Below, one piece after another: positions 32,589-41,209 of a stretch of DNA of 64,000 nucleotides (position 1 is its first letter; each line of letters starts with the position of its first letter). The position numbers were made by a program, and so were the translations under genes. This DNA is from Paracraurococcus lichenis (GTDB taxonomy: Bacteria > Pseudomonadota > Alphaproteobacteria > Acetobacterales > Acetobacteraceae), in NCBI RefSeq assembly GCF_030657435.1, contig NZ_JAUTWS010000004.1:186001-250000 (forward strand). Reading direction: 5' to 3'. The notes under the pieces are model-generated. The model had not been told where the DNA came from, searched no databases, and saw only the letters and a list, made by a program, of their open reading frames with translations.

Positions 32589-33622
32589 CAGCGCGCGCCC
32601 CAGCCGGTCAGGAAGCGCTGCAGCAGCGTGCCGAGCAGATCGACGTTGTAGCCGCCTTCCTGGACGATGGCGCTCGGCAGGCCGAGGCCCCCGATCATCT
32701 CGCCCGCACGGGCGAAGCCATCGGCGGTGACGGAGAGGGCGTTCAGCGGCTCGTGCTCCGAGGCATCGAAGCCGAGCGAGACGACCAGCGCCTCCGCCCC
32801 GAAGTCGCGCACCGCCTGCACGCCGCGCGCGACCGCCTCCAGCCAGGGCCCGTCGCCGCTGCCGATGGCGAGCGGCATGTTGATGTTGCGGCCCTCGCCC
32901 GCGCCGGCGCCGCGCTCCCCGGCATGGCCGACGAACCAGGGATAGTAGCGGCTGGGATCGCCATGGACCGAGACGGTCAGCACATCGCCGCGCTCCCAGA
33001 AGATGCCCTGGGTGCCGTTGCCGTGGTGGCTGTCGATGTCGAGGGTGGCGACGCGCGTCGCCCCGGCGGCCCGCAGCGCCTCGACCGCCAGCGCGGCGTT
33101 GTTGACGTAGCAATGCCCGCCGGCGCGCGCGGCATAGGCATGGTGCCCGGGCGGACGGCAGAGCGCATAGGCGCTGCGCCCGGCAGCGGCCTCCGCCGCG
33201 GCGGCCAGCGCGACGCCGGCGGCGGAAAGCGAGGCTTCCCAGGTGCCGGGGCCGATCGGGCAGGCGACGTCGGCGGTGTACCAGCCGGCATTGCCCACGA
33301 CATGGCCGCCCGGCCGCGCGCCATTGGCGAGCATGTCAGGCGTCGGATGGGTATTCGCCACCACCTCTGGCCCGGCATTCGGCAGCGCCGCCCAGGCCGC
33401 GGCCGCGGTCGAGAGGAACTCGATGTAATCAGCCGTGTGGACCCGCAGCAGCGCGGCGCGGTCGGGCACCGGCGCGACCTCCGGCGCGATGCCGAGCGCC
33501 TCGAGTCCGAGGAGCAGCGAGGCCGCGCGTTCCGGCACCTCGTAGTTCGGGCGGACCTCGCCGCGGATGAGGAAGAAGCGCGGCGTGTGCCGGGCCTGGT
33601 CGGGATGGTGGAAGGCGCGCAT
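32588..33622 (-). CDS. Histone deacetylase-like amidohydrolase (acetylpolyamine amidohydrolase type)
   Basis: 344-residue arginase/deacetylase-fold hydrolase. RPPGHHA holds the catalytic pair H160-H161. Zinc ligands are D197 and H199 in DIDSHHGNGTQ, with the third aspartate in LGFDASEHEPL. GGYN near the C-terminus carries the family's tail motif. The length and the N-terminal FHHPDQARHTPRFFL block fit acetylpolyamine amidohydrolases rather than AcuC. The start at ATG 33622 is preferred over a 56-residue upstream extension of low-complexity sequence that runs through the 33.7-kb palindrome. First gene of the pair with the M19 dipeptidase. Confidence 0.9.
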   Translation of the reverse strand: MRAFHHPDQARHTPRFFLIRGEVRPNYEVPERAASLLLGLEALGIAPEVAPVPDRAALLRVHTADYIEFLSTAAAAWAALPNAGPEVVANTHPTPDMLANGARPGGHVVGNAGWYTADVACPIGPGTWEASLSAAGVALAAAAEAAAGRSAYALCRPPGHHAYAARAGGHCYVNNAALAVEALRAAGATRVATLDIDSHHGNGTQGIFWERGDVLTVSVHGDPSRYYPWFVGHAGERGAGAGEGRNINMPLAIGSGDGPWLEAVARGVQAVRDFGAEALVVSLGFDASEHEPLNALSVTADGFARAGEMIGGLGLPSAIVQEGGYNVDLLGTLLQRFLTGWGAR

Positions 33623-33711
33623 GGAGGCGGAGGCTAGCAGCGGCAACCGCCTTGTCCATGCGCCGGATGGCTGGACAGGCCGGGGCGGCTGGGCTGGACT
33701 GCCGCGCCATG

Positions 33712-33871
33712 GGGCGTGCCTGCAAAGGGCTGCGGCTCGTCTCGGCGGGTCCTTTCCGTCCTGGCGGCGTCCGCGGCCTGGCCGATGCAACCAGCATCGG
33801 CTGCGGCCACGTCCTGGCCAGCCCGGAAAGCCCCTCGCCGATCCTTCGCCGGTCCCTTTGCAGACACGCCC
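33712..33871. repeat. 160-nt imperfect palindrome in a divergent promoter region
   Basis: The outer arms 33712-33729 and 33854-33871 pair over 17 of 18 bases (GGGCGTG / CACGCCC, one mismatch, then CTGCAAAGGG / CCCTTTGCAG). Inner segments also pair: TCGGCG with CGCCGA, CTTTCCG (33752-33758) with CGGAAAG (33824-33830), and CTGG with CCAG. The centre is GCCGATGC-aacca-GCATCGGC (33781-33801). It fills most of the 263-bp gap between the deacetylase-like gene and the M20 operon. It looks like a decayed long hairpin or MITE, or a structured leader. Confidence 0.65.
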
Positions 33872-33885
33872 AGCCAGGAGCCCGC

Positions 33886-35184
33886 ATGACCCAGCCCCTC
33901 GATCCCGGCGCGCGGCGCGCCATCCTCGACGCGGTCGATGCGCTGCGGGACTGGTCGGTGGAGCGGCTCTCCGACCTCGTCCGCTGCCCCTCGACGCTGG
34001 GGCGGGAGCAGTCGGCGCTGGAGCGGATGGCGGCGCTCTATGCCGAGCTCGGCCTCGCGCCGCGGCGCATCCCGACGGTGCCGGCGGCGCTCGCGGCGCA
34101 TCCCGGCTTCTCGCCGCCGCTCATCCCCTATGACGGCCGCGACAACGTGGTCGCGCTGCACCGGCCGCGGGAGCGGCGCGGCCGCAGCCTCGTGCTGCAG
34201 GGCCATGTGGACGTGGTGCCCGAGGGCGCGGCGGACATGTGGGAGACGCCGCCCTACGAGCCCAGCATCCGCGGCGGCCGCATGTATGGCCGCGGCGCCG
34301 GCGACATGAAGGCCGGCATCGTCAGCTATTGCGCCGCCTTCCGCGCCCTGCGCCTCGCCGGGCTGCAGCCGGCGGCCGAGGTGCAGATGCAGTCGGTGAT
34401 CGAGGAGGAATGCACCGGCAACGGCGCGCTCGCCTGCATGCTGGCCCTGCCCAAGGCGGATGCGGTCATCATCCCGGAGCCGGGGCCGGGGCTCGATGCG
34501 CTGTACACGGCGGAAGTGGGCGTGGTCTGGGCCTGGGTGAAGGTCAGCGGAAGGCCGGCGCATGTGCGCGACATGCAGGCAGGTCTGAACGCCATCGAGG
34601 CGGCGCAGATCGTCGGCGCCGCCTTCAAGGACTACGAGCGGGCAATGAACGACGGCTCCCGCATCCACCCGGCCTTCCGCGGCGTGAACCACCCGGTGAA
34701 CGTCAATCTCGGCACCATCGAGGGCGGGGAGTGGAACTCCTCCGTCGCCACGCGCTGCCGCATCGGGCTGCGGGTCGGCATCATGATGGGCAATACCGCG
34801 GCGCAGGTGAAATCCGATATCGAGCGCATCGTCGAGGAGGCGAAGCGGCACGAGCGGCTGCGCGGCGCGCAGGTGAAGCTGGAATTCAAGGGCTTCATGG
34901 CCGACCCCTGCGTCTTCGACACGGAGGCCGAGATCGTGCGCCTGGCGCGGCGGAGCTATGCCGAGGCGACGGGCGGGTCGCTCCGCGACTATCCCGCGAC
35001 CGGCCTGACCGATGGCCGCTTCTTCGCGCTCTACCAGGGCACGCCCGTCGCCTGCTTCGGGCCGGATGCGGTCGACATCCACGGCATCGACGAGAATGTC
35101 GGGCTGGAGAGCATCCACGGCATCACCCGCAGCATCGCACTGGCCATGGCGGAGTGGTGCGGCCTGGAGCCCGCCGCGCCATGA
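33886..35184 (+). CDS. M20 family ArgE/DapE-like deacylase
   Basis: 432-residue di-zinc amidohydrolase. Metal and catalytic motifs in order: LQGHVDVVP (H, D), GRGAGDMKAG (D), EEECTGNGAL (catalytic E-E) and the dimerisation-domain GRPAHV. AGGAG (33876-33880) precedes ATG 33886. Family members remove N-acyl groups from amino acids or succinyl-diaminopimelate. Membership of a catabolic operon rather than an arg/dap cluster suggests degradation of N-acyl amino acids. First gene of a six-gene run joined by four-base overlaps. Confidence 0.9.
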   Translation: MTQPLDPGARRAILDAVDALRDWSVERLSDLVRCPSTLGREQSALERMAALYAELGLAPRRIPTVPAALAAHPGFSPPLIPYDGRDNVVALHRPRERRGRSLVLQGHVDVVPEGAADMWETPPYEPSIRGGRMYGRGAGDMKAGIVSYCAAFRALRLAGLQPAAEVQMQSVIEEECTGNGALACMLALPKADAVIIPEPGPGLDALYTAEVGVVWAWVKVSGRPAHVRDMQAGLNAIEAAQIVGAAFKDYERAMNDGSRIHPAFRGVNHPVNVNLGTIEGGEWNSSVATRCRIGLRVGIMMGNTAAQVKSDIERIVEEAKRHERLRGAQVKLEFKGFMADPCVFDTEAEIVRLARRSYAEATGGSLRDYPATGLTDGRFFALYQGTPVACFGPDAVDIHGIDENVGLESIHGITRSIALAMAEWCGLEPAAP

Positions 35185-35540
35185 GGCCGGCGGTCCTGCT
35201 GCTCGCCCTCGCGGCCGCGGCCTGCTCGATCGCGCCGGCGCCGCCCGATCCGGACCCGGTGGCGGGGCCGCCGCTGCGCCAGGGCGAACTGGCCGCGGCG
35301 GATCCCGTGCTCGCCGCCGCCTGCGTCTCCCGCGGCGTGCCGGGCACCGTCGTGGAGCTTCGGCGCGAGGGCGCCGCGGTGCGGCCGGTCGCGGAGGCGA
35401 CGCCGGTCGCGCTGGTGCTGGACCGCCAGCCCGGCGGCGCGGTGGCCTGGCGGTTGCTTGGCCCCGGTGCCGGCACGGTGGCGGAGGCGCTGGACCGCGC
35501 CCTGCAGGACTGTGCCGGCGGCATCGGAGGCCCGGCATGA
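35181..35540 (+). CDS. Small putative lipoprotein in the hydrolase operon
   Basis: 119 residues: signal peptide with a lipobox ending LAAAAC at residue 15, then a Pro/Asp-rich linker (APAPPDPDPVAGPP) and a compact domain with two further cysteines (about 48 and 112). No known family. It overlaps the stop of the M20 gene and the start of the first carbamoylase gene (ATGA at both ends), so it is embedded in the operon and translationally coupled. A lipid-anchored periplasmic role is inferred from the lipobox; its link to the cytoplasmic hydrolases is unclear. Confidence 0.75.
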   Translation: MRPAVLLLALAAAACSIAPAPPDPDPVAGPPLRQGELAAADPVLAAACVSRGVPGTVVELRREGAAVRPVAEATPVALVLDRQPGGAVAWRLLGPGAGTVAEALDRALQDCAGGIGGPA

Positions 35541-36787
35541 CCGCCACCAATATCCCGCTCTCGGCCGCCCGGCTCTGGGACAGCCTGATGGCCATGGCCC
35601 GCATCGGCGGCCTGCCCGGCGGCGGCTGCAACCGCCAGGCGCTGACCGACGAGGATGCCGAAGGACGGCGGCAGCTCATCGCCTGGGGCGAGGCGATCGG
35701 CCTCGAGGTCAGCATCGACCGGCTCGGCACCATCGCGCTGCTGCGGCCCGGGCGCGACCCGTCGCGCCGGCCGGTCGCCATCGGCAGCCACCTGGACACG
35801 GTGCCCACCGGCGGGAAGTTCGACGGGCCCTATGGCGTGCTCGCGGGGCTCGAGATCCTGCGCGCGCTGCACGAGGCCGGCGCGGAGACCGAGGCGCCGA
35901 TCCTGCTGATCAATTGGACGAACGAGGAGGGCGCGCGCTTCTTCCCGCCCATGGCGGCGAGCGAGGTGGCGATGGGCCTGCGCGCCGAGGCGGCGCTGCT
36001 GGCGACGCCCGAGCGCGCCGGTCCCGCCACCTTCGGCGGCGAGCTGGCGCGGACGGGCTTCGCCGGCCCGGCCGACCCCGCCGCGCTGCAGGGCATCGAC
36101 GCCTATTTCGAGACGCATATCGAGCAGGGCCCGGTGCTGGAGGCCATGGGCGCGCCCATCGGCATCGTCACCCATGCGCTCGCGGCGCAGACCCTGGAGG
36201 TCGCGGTGACGGGGCGGGACGGCCATACCGGCGCGCCGATGGAAGGCCGGGCCGATGCGCTGGCCGCGGCGGCGGCCTTCATCCTCGCGGCCGAGCGCCT
36301 GGCGAGGGAGAGCGGCGGGGAGGCCATCGCCTCCGTCACCCGCATCGCCATCACGCCCGATGCGCGGGGCAATATCCCCTCCGGCGCGCGGCTGGTCTGC
36401 AGCCTGCGCCACCGCAGCCAGCCCGGGCTGGAGGCATTAATCGCGGCGCTGCGCGGCGAGGCGGCGGCGATCGCCGCGGCGCGGCCGGGCATCGGCTTCG
36501 CGCTCGAGGAGCAGTGGGGCTATCCGCAGACCGATTTCGACCCGGCGCTCTATGGCCGGCTGGAGGCGGCGGCGCAGCGACGCGGCATCGCCAGCCACCG
36601 CATGCCGACCGCCATCGGCCATGATGCCATCCAGGTGGCGCGGGCCAGGCCGGCCGCGCTGATGTTCATCCCCTGCCATGGCGGCCTCTCCCACAACGAG
36701 GCCGAGAGCATCACCCCCGCATGGGCGGAGGCCGGGCTGCTGGTGCTCGCCGATGCCGTGCTGGAGACCGCGGGACTGATCCGATGA
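35537..36787 (+). CDS. Zn-dependent hydrolase, hydantoinase/carbamoylase family (copy 1)
   Basis: 416-residue M20-fold amidase (N-carbamoyl-L-amino-acid hydrolase / allantoate amidohydrolase group). Metal site: H85 and D87 in GSHLDTVPTGGKFDG, E130-E131 in NWTNEEGARF, HIEQGPVLE and the C-terminal PCHGGLSHNEAE. Dimerisation domain with GHTGAPM. The usual product is a free amino acid plus CO2 and ammonia. First of three tandem paralogues, each starting in the stop of the one before. No hydantoinase gene is in the window, so the substrate may be an N-carbamoyl or another N-acyl amino acid. Confidence 0.92.
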   Translation: MTATNIPLSAARLWDSLMAMARIGGLPGGGCNRQALTDEDAEGRRQLIAWGEAIGLEVSIDRLGTIALLRPGRDPSRRPVAIGSHLDTVPTGGKFDGPYGVLAGLEILRALHEAGAETEAPILLINWTNEEGARFFPPMAASEVAMGLRAEAALLATPERAGPATFGGELARTGFAGPADPAALQGIDAYFETHIEQGPVLEAMGAPIGIVTHALAAQTLEVAVTGRDGHTGAPMEGRADALAAAAAFILAAERLARESGGEAIASVTRIAITPDARGNIPSGARLVCSLRHRSQPGLEALIAALRGEAAAIAAARPGIGFALEEQWGYPQTDFDPALYGRLEAAAQRRGIASHRMPTAIGHDAIQVARARPAALMFIPCHGGLSHNEAESITPAWAEAGLLVLADAVLETAGLIR

Positions 36788-38046
36788 GCATAGCGACGAA
36801 CCTGCCCCTGTCCGGTGAGCGGCTGTGGGACAGCCTGATGGAGATGGCGAGGATAGGCGGCACGCCGAAGGGCGGCTGCAACCGGCAGACCCTGACCGAC
36901 CTCGATGCCGAGGGCCGGGCGCTGCTGCAGCGCTGGGGCGAGGCCTGCGGCCTGACGCTGACGGTCGATCGCCTGGGCAACATGATCCTGCGGCGGGAGG
37001 GGCGCGATCCCGCGCGCAAGCCGGTCGCCTTCGGCAGCCATCTCGACACCCAGCCCACGGGCGGGAAATTCGACGGCGTGCTCGGCGTCCTCGCGGGGCT
37101 CGAGATCATGCGCGCGCTGCACGAGGCCGGGGCGGAGACCGAGGCGCCGCTGCTGCTCATCAACTGGACCAACGAGGAGGGCGCGCGCTTCTCCCCGCCC
37201 ATGATGGGCAGCGGCGCGGCCATGGGCCTCTTCACCGAGGACGAGGTGCTGGCCAAGCGGGCGCAGGACGGCGCGGTCTTCGGCGAGGAATTGCGGCGCA
37301 TCGGCTGGCAGGGCAAGGCCGATCCGGCTGATCTGCAGGACTGCGCCGCCTATCTCGAACTGCATATCGAGCAGGGCAAGCTGCTGGAGGATGCCGGCCT
37401 CGATGTCGGGATCGTCACGCATGCCCTGGCGCAGCACTGGTTCGAGGTGGTGGTGGAGGGCGAGGACGCGCATGGCGGCTCCCCCATGGCGGGAAGGCGC
37501 GACGCCATGATGGCGGCGGCACCCCTCATCGCCGCGGTGGAGGAGATCGCGCTCTCGACGCTCGCACCCTCCGGCGAGCCCGGGCGGGGGACGGTCGGCG
37601 TGGTGGAGGTGCATCCCTCGAGCCGCAACGTCGCGCCCTCCCGCGTCTTCTTCAGCGTCGATTTCCGGCATTCCGACCCGGAGGCGCTGGCGCGGATGGG
37701 CGAGGCGCTCGCCGCCCGCGCCGCCGAGGTCTCCGCCGCGCGCAAGGTCAAGGCGGTGGTGACGCCCTTCTGGTACTCGCCGATGACGCCCTTCGACGCG
37801 ACGCTGGTGGCGCGGGCGCGCGATTCGGCGAAGGCGCGCGGGCTGAAGTGGCAGGAGATGCCGACCGCCATCGGCCACGACGCCGTCTACATGGCGCGCA
37901 AGGTGCCGACGGTTATGGTCTTCACGCCCTGCCATGGCGGCCTCTCCCACAACGAGGCGGAGAGCATCACGCCGGACTGGGCGAGGGCCGGGCTGCAGGT
38001 GCTGGCGGATGCCGTGCTGGCGACCGCGGGCCTGGTCCGGCCGTGA
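36784..38046 (+). CDS. Zn-dependent hydrolase, hydantoinase/carbamoylase family (copy 2)
   Basis: 420-residue paralogue of the preceding gene, sharing nearly identical N-terminal NLPLSGERLWDSLMEMARIGGTPKGGCNRQTLTD and metal-site blocks (GSHLDTQPTGGKFDG, NWTNEEGARFSPPM, HIEQGK, PCHGGLSHNEAE), here quoted by motif. It differs in the dimerisation domain (AHGGSPM in place of GHTGAPM) and in using DTQPTGG. ATG overlaps the previous stop (ATGA 36784-36787). Divergence of the substrate-facing domain suggests different substrate choice rather than recent duplication. Confidence 0.92.
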   Translation: MSIATNLPLSGERLWDSLMEMARIGGTPKGGCNRQTLTDLDAEGRALLQRWGEACGLTLTVDRLGNMILRREGRDPARKPVAFGSHLDTQPTGGKFDGVLGVLAGLEIMRALHEAGAETEAPLLLINWTNEEGARFSPPMMGSGAAMGLFTEDEVLAKRAQDGAVFGEELRRIGWQGKADPADLQDCAAYLELHIEQGKLLEDAGLDVGIVTHALAQHWFEVVVEGEDAHGGSPMAGRRDAMMAAAPLIAAVEEIALSTLAPSGEPGRGTVGVVEVHPSSRNVAPSRVFFSVDFRHSDPEALARMGEALAARAAEVSAARKVKAVVTPFWYSPMTPFDATLVARARDSAKARGLKWQEMPTAIGHDAVYMARKVPTVMVFTPCHGGLSHNEAESITPDWARAGLQVLADAVLATAGLVRP

Positions 38047-39284
38047 ACCTGCCGCTCTCGGCCGATCGCCTCTGGGACAGCCTGATGGCGATGGCCCGCA
38101 TCGGCGCCACGCCGGAGGGCGGCTGCAACCGTCCCGCCCTCTCGGCGGTGGACGGGGAGGCACGGGCGCTGCTGGCGCAATGGGGCCGGGAGATCGGCCT
38201 GACGCTCAGCGTCGATCGCCTCGGCAACATGGCGCTGCGGCGGGAGGGCAGGGACCCCGGGCGCCGGCCCGTGCTGGTCGGCAGCCATCTCGACACCCAG
38301 CCCTCCGGCGGCAAGTTCGACGGACCCTATGGCGTGCTCGCGGGGCTCGAGATCCTGCGGGCGCTGCAGGAGGCCGGGGCGGAGACCGCGGCGCCGATCG
38401 TCCTGGTGAACTGGACGAGCGAGGAGGGGTGCCGCTTCAGCCCCTCCATGATCGGCGCGGCCGGCGCCATGGGCGTGCTGGAGGAGGCCGCGGTGCTCGC
38501 CGCGCCGGCGATGGACGATGGCGAGCGCTATGGCGACGCGCTCGCCCGCACCGGCTGGGCCGGCGCCGCCGACCCCGCCGCGCTGCGCGACGCCGCTGCC
38601 TATTTCGAGGCGCATATCGAGCAGGGTCCGGTGCTGGAGGCGGAGGGCCATGACCTCGGCATCGTCACCGGCGGCTTCGCCACCGAGCGCGCCCTGGTGA
38701 CGGTGACGGGCGAGACCAGCCATGCCGGGACGACGCCGATGGAGATGCGGCGCGACGCGCTGCTGGCGGCCGCCGAGATGATCGGCGCCGGCGAGCGCAT
38801 CCTGCTGGAGCGCGCGCCGGAGGGCCGCATGACGGTCTGTCGCCTGCTGGTGGATCCCGGCGCGGATGGCGTGGTGCCCGGCGGCGCCCGCTTCGCCTTC
38901 GAGTACCGCCATCCCGACAATGCGACGCTCCGCGCGCTGCTGGACGCGGCGGACGAGGCCTTCGCCGCCATCGCGGCGCGGCGCCGGGTCGCGGTGGCGC
39001 GCGAGCCCTACTGGTCCTTCCCGCGCGTGACCTTCGACGCCACGCTGGCGGACCGGCTGCGCAGCGCCGCGACGCGGCACGGTGCCCGCCACCGGGACAT
39101 CCTGAGCGGCGCGGGGCACGACGCCTACCACGCCGCCGCGCGCATGCCCGCCGTCATGCTCTTCATCCCCTGCCATGGCGGCATCAGCCACCACCCCACC
39201 GAGTCGATCTCCCGCGCCTGGGCGGAGATCGGGTTGCGCGTGCTGGCCGATGCCGTGATCGCCACCGCCAACGCCCCGGAGTAA
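38043..39284 (+). CDS. Zn-dependent hydrolase, hydantoinase/carbamoylase family (copy 3)
   Basis: 413-residue third paralogue starting at GTG 38043, which overlaps the previous stop (GTGA). Metal-site motifs: GSHLDTQPSGGKFDG, NWTSEEGCRF (Asn of TNEEG changed to Ser), HIEQGPVLEAEG, and PCHGGISHHPTES where copies 1 and 2 have LSHNEAES. The GETSHAGTTPM dimerisation block is closer to classical carbamoylases and allantoate amidohydrolases. It is therefore the most distinct of the three and probably has its own substrate range. Confidence 0.92.
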   Translation: MNLPLSADRLWDSLMAMARIGATPEGGCNRPALSAVDGEARALLAQWGREIGLTLSVDRLGNMALRREGRDPGRRPVLVGSHLDTQPSGGKFDGPYGVLAGLEILRALQEAGAETAAPIVLVNWTSEEGCRFSPSMIGAAGAMGVLEEAAVLAAPAMDDGERYGDALARTGWAGAADPAALRDAAAYFEAHIEQGPVLEAEGHDLGIVTGGFATERALVTVTGETSHAGTTPMEMRRDALLAAAEMIGAGERILLERAPEGRMTVCRLLVDPGADGVVPGGARFAFEYRHPDNATLRALLDAADEAFAAIAARRRVAVAREPYWSFPRVTFDATLADRLRSAATRHGARHRDILSGAGHDAYHAAARMPAVMLFIPCHGGISHHPTESISRAWAEIGLRVLADAVIATANAPE

Positions 39285-39288
39285 CGCC

Positions 39289-40782
39289 TTGCGCATCGCC
39301 ATCGGCGGCTTCCAGCACGAGAGCCATTCCTTCGCCCCGCTCCCCACCGGCTGGAAGGAGTTCCTGACGCCCGGTGGCTTCCCCGGCCTGCAGCGCCCGG
39401 CGAGGCTGGTCGAGACCCTGCGGCCGACCTCCGTCCCCTGCGCCGGCGCCATCGAGGTGCTGGAAGGGGCGGGCGTCGAGATCGTCCCGCTGACCTGGTG
39501 CTTCGCCAATCCCGCCGGGCCGGTGACGGCCGAGGCCTTCGAGCGCATCGCCGCGCTGATGCTCGGCGCGCTGTCGGATGCGCTGGAGGAAGGGCCGCTC
39601 GACGGCGTCTATCTCGAATTGCACGGCGCCATGGTCGCGGTGGGCTTCGACGATGCCGAGGGCGAGTTGCTGCGCCGCGTCCGCGCCGTGGTCGGGCCGG
39701 ACCTGCCGCTCACCGTCAGCCTCGACCCGCATGCCAACATGACGCGGCGGATGGTGGACCTGGCGGATGCGCTGGTGCCCTATCGCACCTACCCGCATGT
39801 CGACATGAAGCCGGCCGGCGCGCAGGCGGCGCGGCTGCTGCTGGAGCGCATCCGGCGCGGCCGCCCCTGGGCCCGCGCCTTCGCCGAGATCGACTTCCTG
39901 ATCCCGCTGACCATGCAGTGCACCCTGGTGCCGCCCATGTCGCTGGTGCTGGAGGAGCGGGCGCGCCTGGAAGCCGCGCATGGCTGCGCCGAGCTCGCCT
40001 TCTGCTTCGGCTTTCCCTATGCCGATTTCCCCGGCTGCGGCGTCGCCATCGCCGCCTATGCCGGGGACGCGGCGCAGGCCGAGGCCGCCGTCGCCGGGCT
40101 CAAGGCGTATCTCGACGCGCATGAGCCCGACTTCGCCGGCGGCGTGGCGGGCGCGGCCGAGGGCGTCGCCGAGGCGATCGCCGTCGCGCGCGGCGCCGCG
40201 CGTCCCGTGGTGATGGCGGATACCCAGGACAATCCCGGCGGCGGCGGCCATGGCGACACCACCGGGCTGCTTGCGGAGCTCATCCGGCAGGACGCGCAGG
40301 GCGCGGTGCTCGGCCTGATCAACGATGCCGAGAGCGCGGCGGCCTGCCATGCCGCGGGCCGCGGCGCGACGCTGCAGCTCAGCCTCGGTGGCAGGAGCGA
40401 CGGCGCGCCGCTGCCCGTCACCGCGGTGGTGGAGGCGCTGACCGATGGCCGCTTCACCTGCACCGGGCCGATGGGCAAGGGCAACCCGGCGGATCTCGGC
40501 CCGACCGCGCTGATCCGCGTGTCGTCGGGCGTGCGGGTGATCGTGGTGACGCGCAAGATGCAGGCGCTGGACCAGGCGCTCTTCACCCATATCGGCGTGG
40601 AGCCGTCGGAGCAGCGGATCCTCGCGCTGAAGTCCAGCGTGCATTTCCGCGCGCATTTCCAGCCGATCGCGGAGCGGGTCATCGTCGTCGCGGCGCCAGG
40701 TCCCGTGGTGGCCGATCCCGCGGTGCTGCCCTTCACCCGGCTGCGCCCGGGCCTGCGGCTGCGGCCGGGGGCGAACCGGTAG
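39289..40782 (+). CDS. M81 family metallopeptidase (MlrC-like)
   Basis: 497-residue protein of the MlrC/M81 family: N-terminal GGFQHESHSFAP, LDGVYLELHGAM, SLDPHANMT (metal-binding D and H) and DTQDNPGGGGHGDTT (start of the C-terminal MlrC domain). Starts with TTG 39289, supported by GGAG at 39278-39281 and four bases after copy 3. MlrC of sphingomonads opens linearised microcystin peptides, but the family is broad and common next to peptide-use genes, so microcystin degradation should not be inferred. Last gene of the operon. Confidence 0.9.
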   Translation: MRIAIGGFQHESHSFAPLPTGWKEFLTPGGFPGLQRPARLVETLRPTSVPCAGAIEVLEGAGVEIVPLTWCFANPAGPVTAEAFERIAALMLGALSDALEEGPLDGVYLELHGAMVAVGFDDAEGELLRRVRAVVGPDLPLTVSLDPHANMTRRMVDLADALVPYRTYPHVDMKPAGAQAARLLLERIRRGRPWARAFAEIDFLIPLTMQCTLVPPMSLVLEERARLEAAHGCAELAFCFGFPYADFPGCGVAIAAYAGDAAQAEAAVAGLKAYLDAHEPDFAGGVAGAAEGVAEAIAVARGAARPVVMADTQDNPGGGGHGDTTGLLAELIRQDAQGAVLGLINDAESAAACHAAGRGATLQLSLGGRSDGAPLPVTAVVEALTDGRFTCTGPMGKGNPADLGPTALIRVSSGVRVIVVTRKMQALDQALFTHIGVEPSEQRILALKSSVHFRAHFQPIAERVIVVAAPGPVVADPAVLPFTRLRPGLRLRPGANR

Positions 40783-40789
40783 GCGGCGG

Positions 40790-41209
40790 CTACCGCAACC
40801 TGGCCTCGGCGTCCTCGGCGCGCTGCACCAGGGCGGTACCCTCCGCGCCGTTGAGCATCGCATCCACCTGCTGCACCTCCGGGCGCTTCGTGGCGCACCA
40901 GGCCGCGCGTTCGCGCAGGCGCTGCCGGCCCTCGAAGGCGGGCGGCGCCATGTCGCGCAGGAAGGCGTCGCGCGCGACCGTGCCGCCGCGCTGCTGGTGC
41001 AGCAGGATCGCCGCCGCCTCGATCCGTGCCGCGCGGTCCTGCGCGGGCTGGGAGAGCGGCAGGGCACAGAGCTGCGCCGCGCGCACCAGCGCGCCGATCT
41101 CCGCCGCCTTCGTCGCCAGCCCCTCCAGGTCGAGGACGGGCGCGACCGGCGCCGGCGGCTCCGCCGCGCAGGCGACCAGCAATGTCAGCAGCGGCAGGAG
41201 GCAGCGCAT
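40790..41209 (-). CDS. Small hypothetical lipoprotein
   Basis: 139 residues starting at ATG 41209 with a signal peptide and lipobox (LLTLLVAC, Cys at about 14), then a mostly helical Ala/Arg/Glu-rich domain with two more cysteines (about 47 and 106). GGAGGC-type sequence lies just before the ATG. No recognised family. It converges on the M81 gene with a 7-bp gap. Confidence 0.7.
   Translation of the reverse strand: MRCLLPLLTLLVACAAEPPAPVAPVLDLEGLATKAAEIGALVRAAQLCALPLSQPAQDRAARIEAAAILLHQQRGGTVARDAFLRDMAPPAFEGRQRLRERAAWCATKRPEVQQVDAMLNGAEGTALVQRAEDAEARLR

Noticed and set aside
33652-33885. N-terminal extension of the M20 deacylase
   Set aside because: The in-frame upstream sequence runs through the long palindrome, and a good ribosome-binding site precedes ATG 33886.
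39289-40782. Microcystin-degradation (mlr) cluster
   Set aside because: Only an MlrC/M81-family protein is present; MlrA, MlrB and MlrD equivalents are missing, and M81 proteins are common in unrelated catabolic operons.
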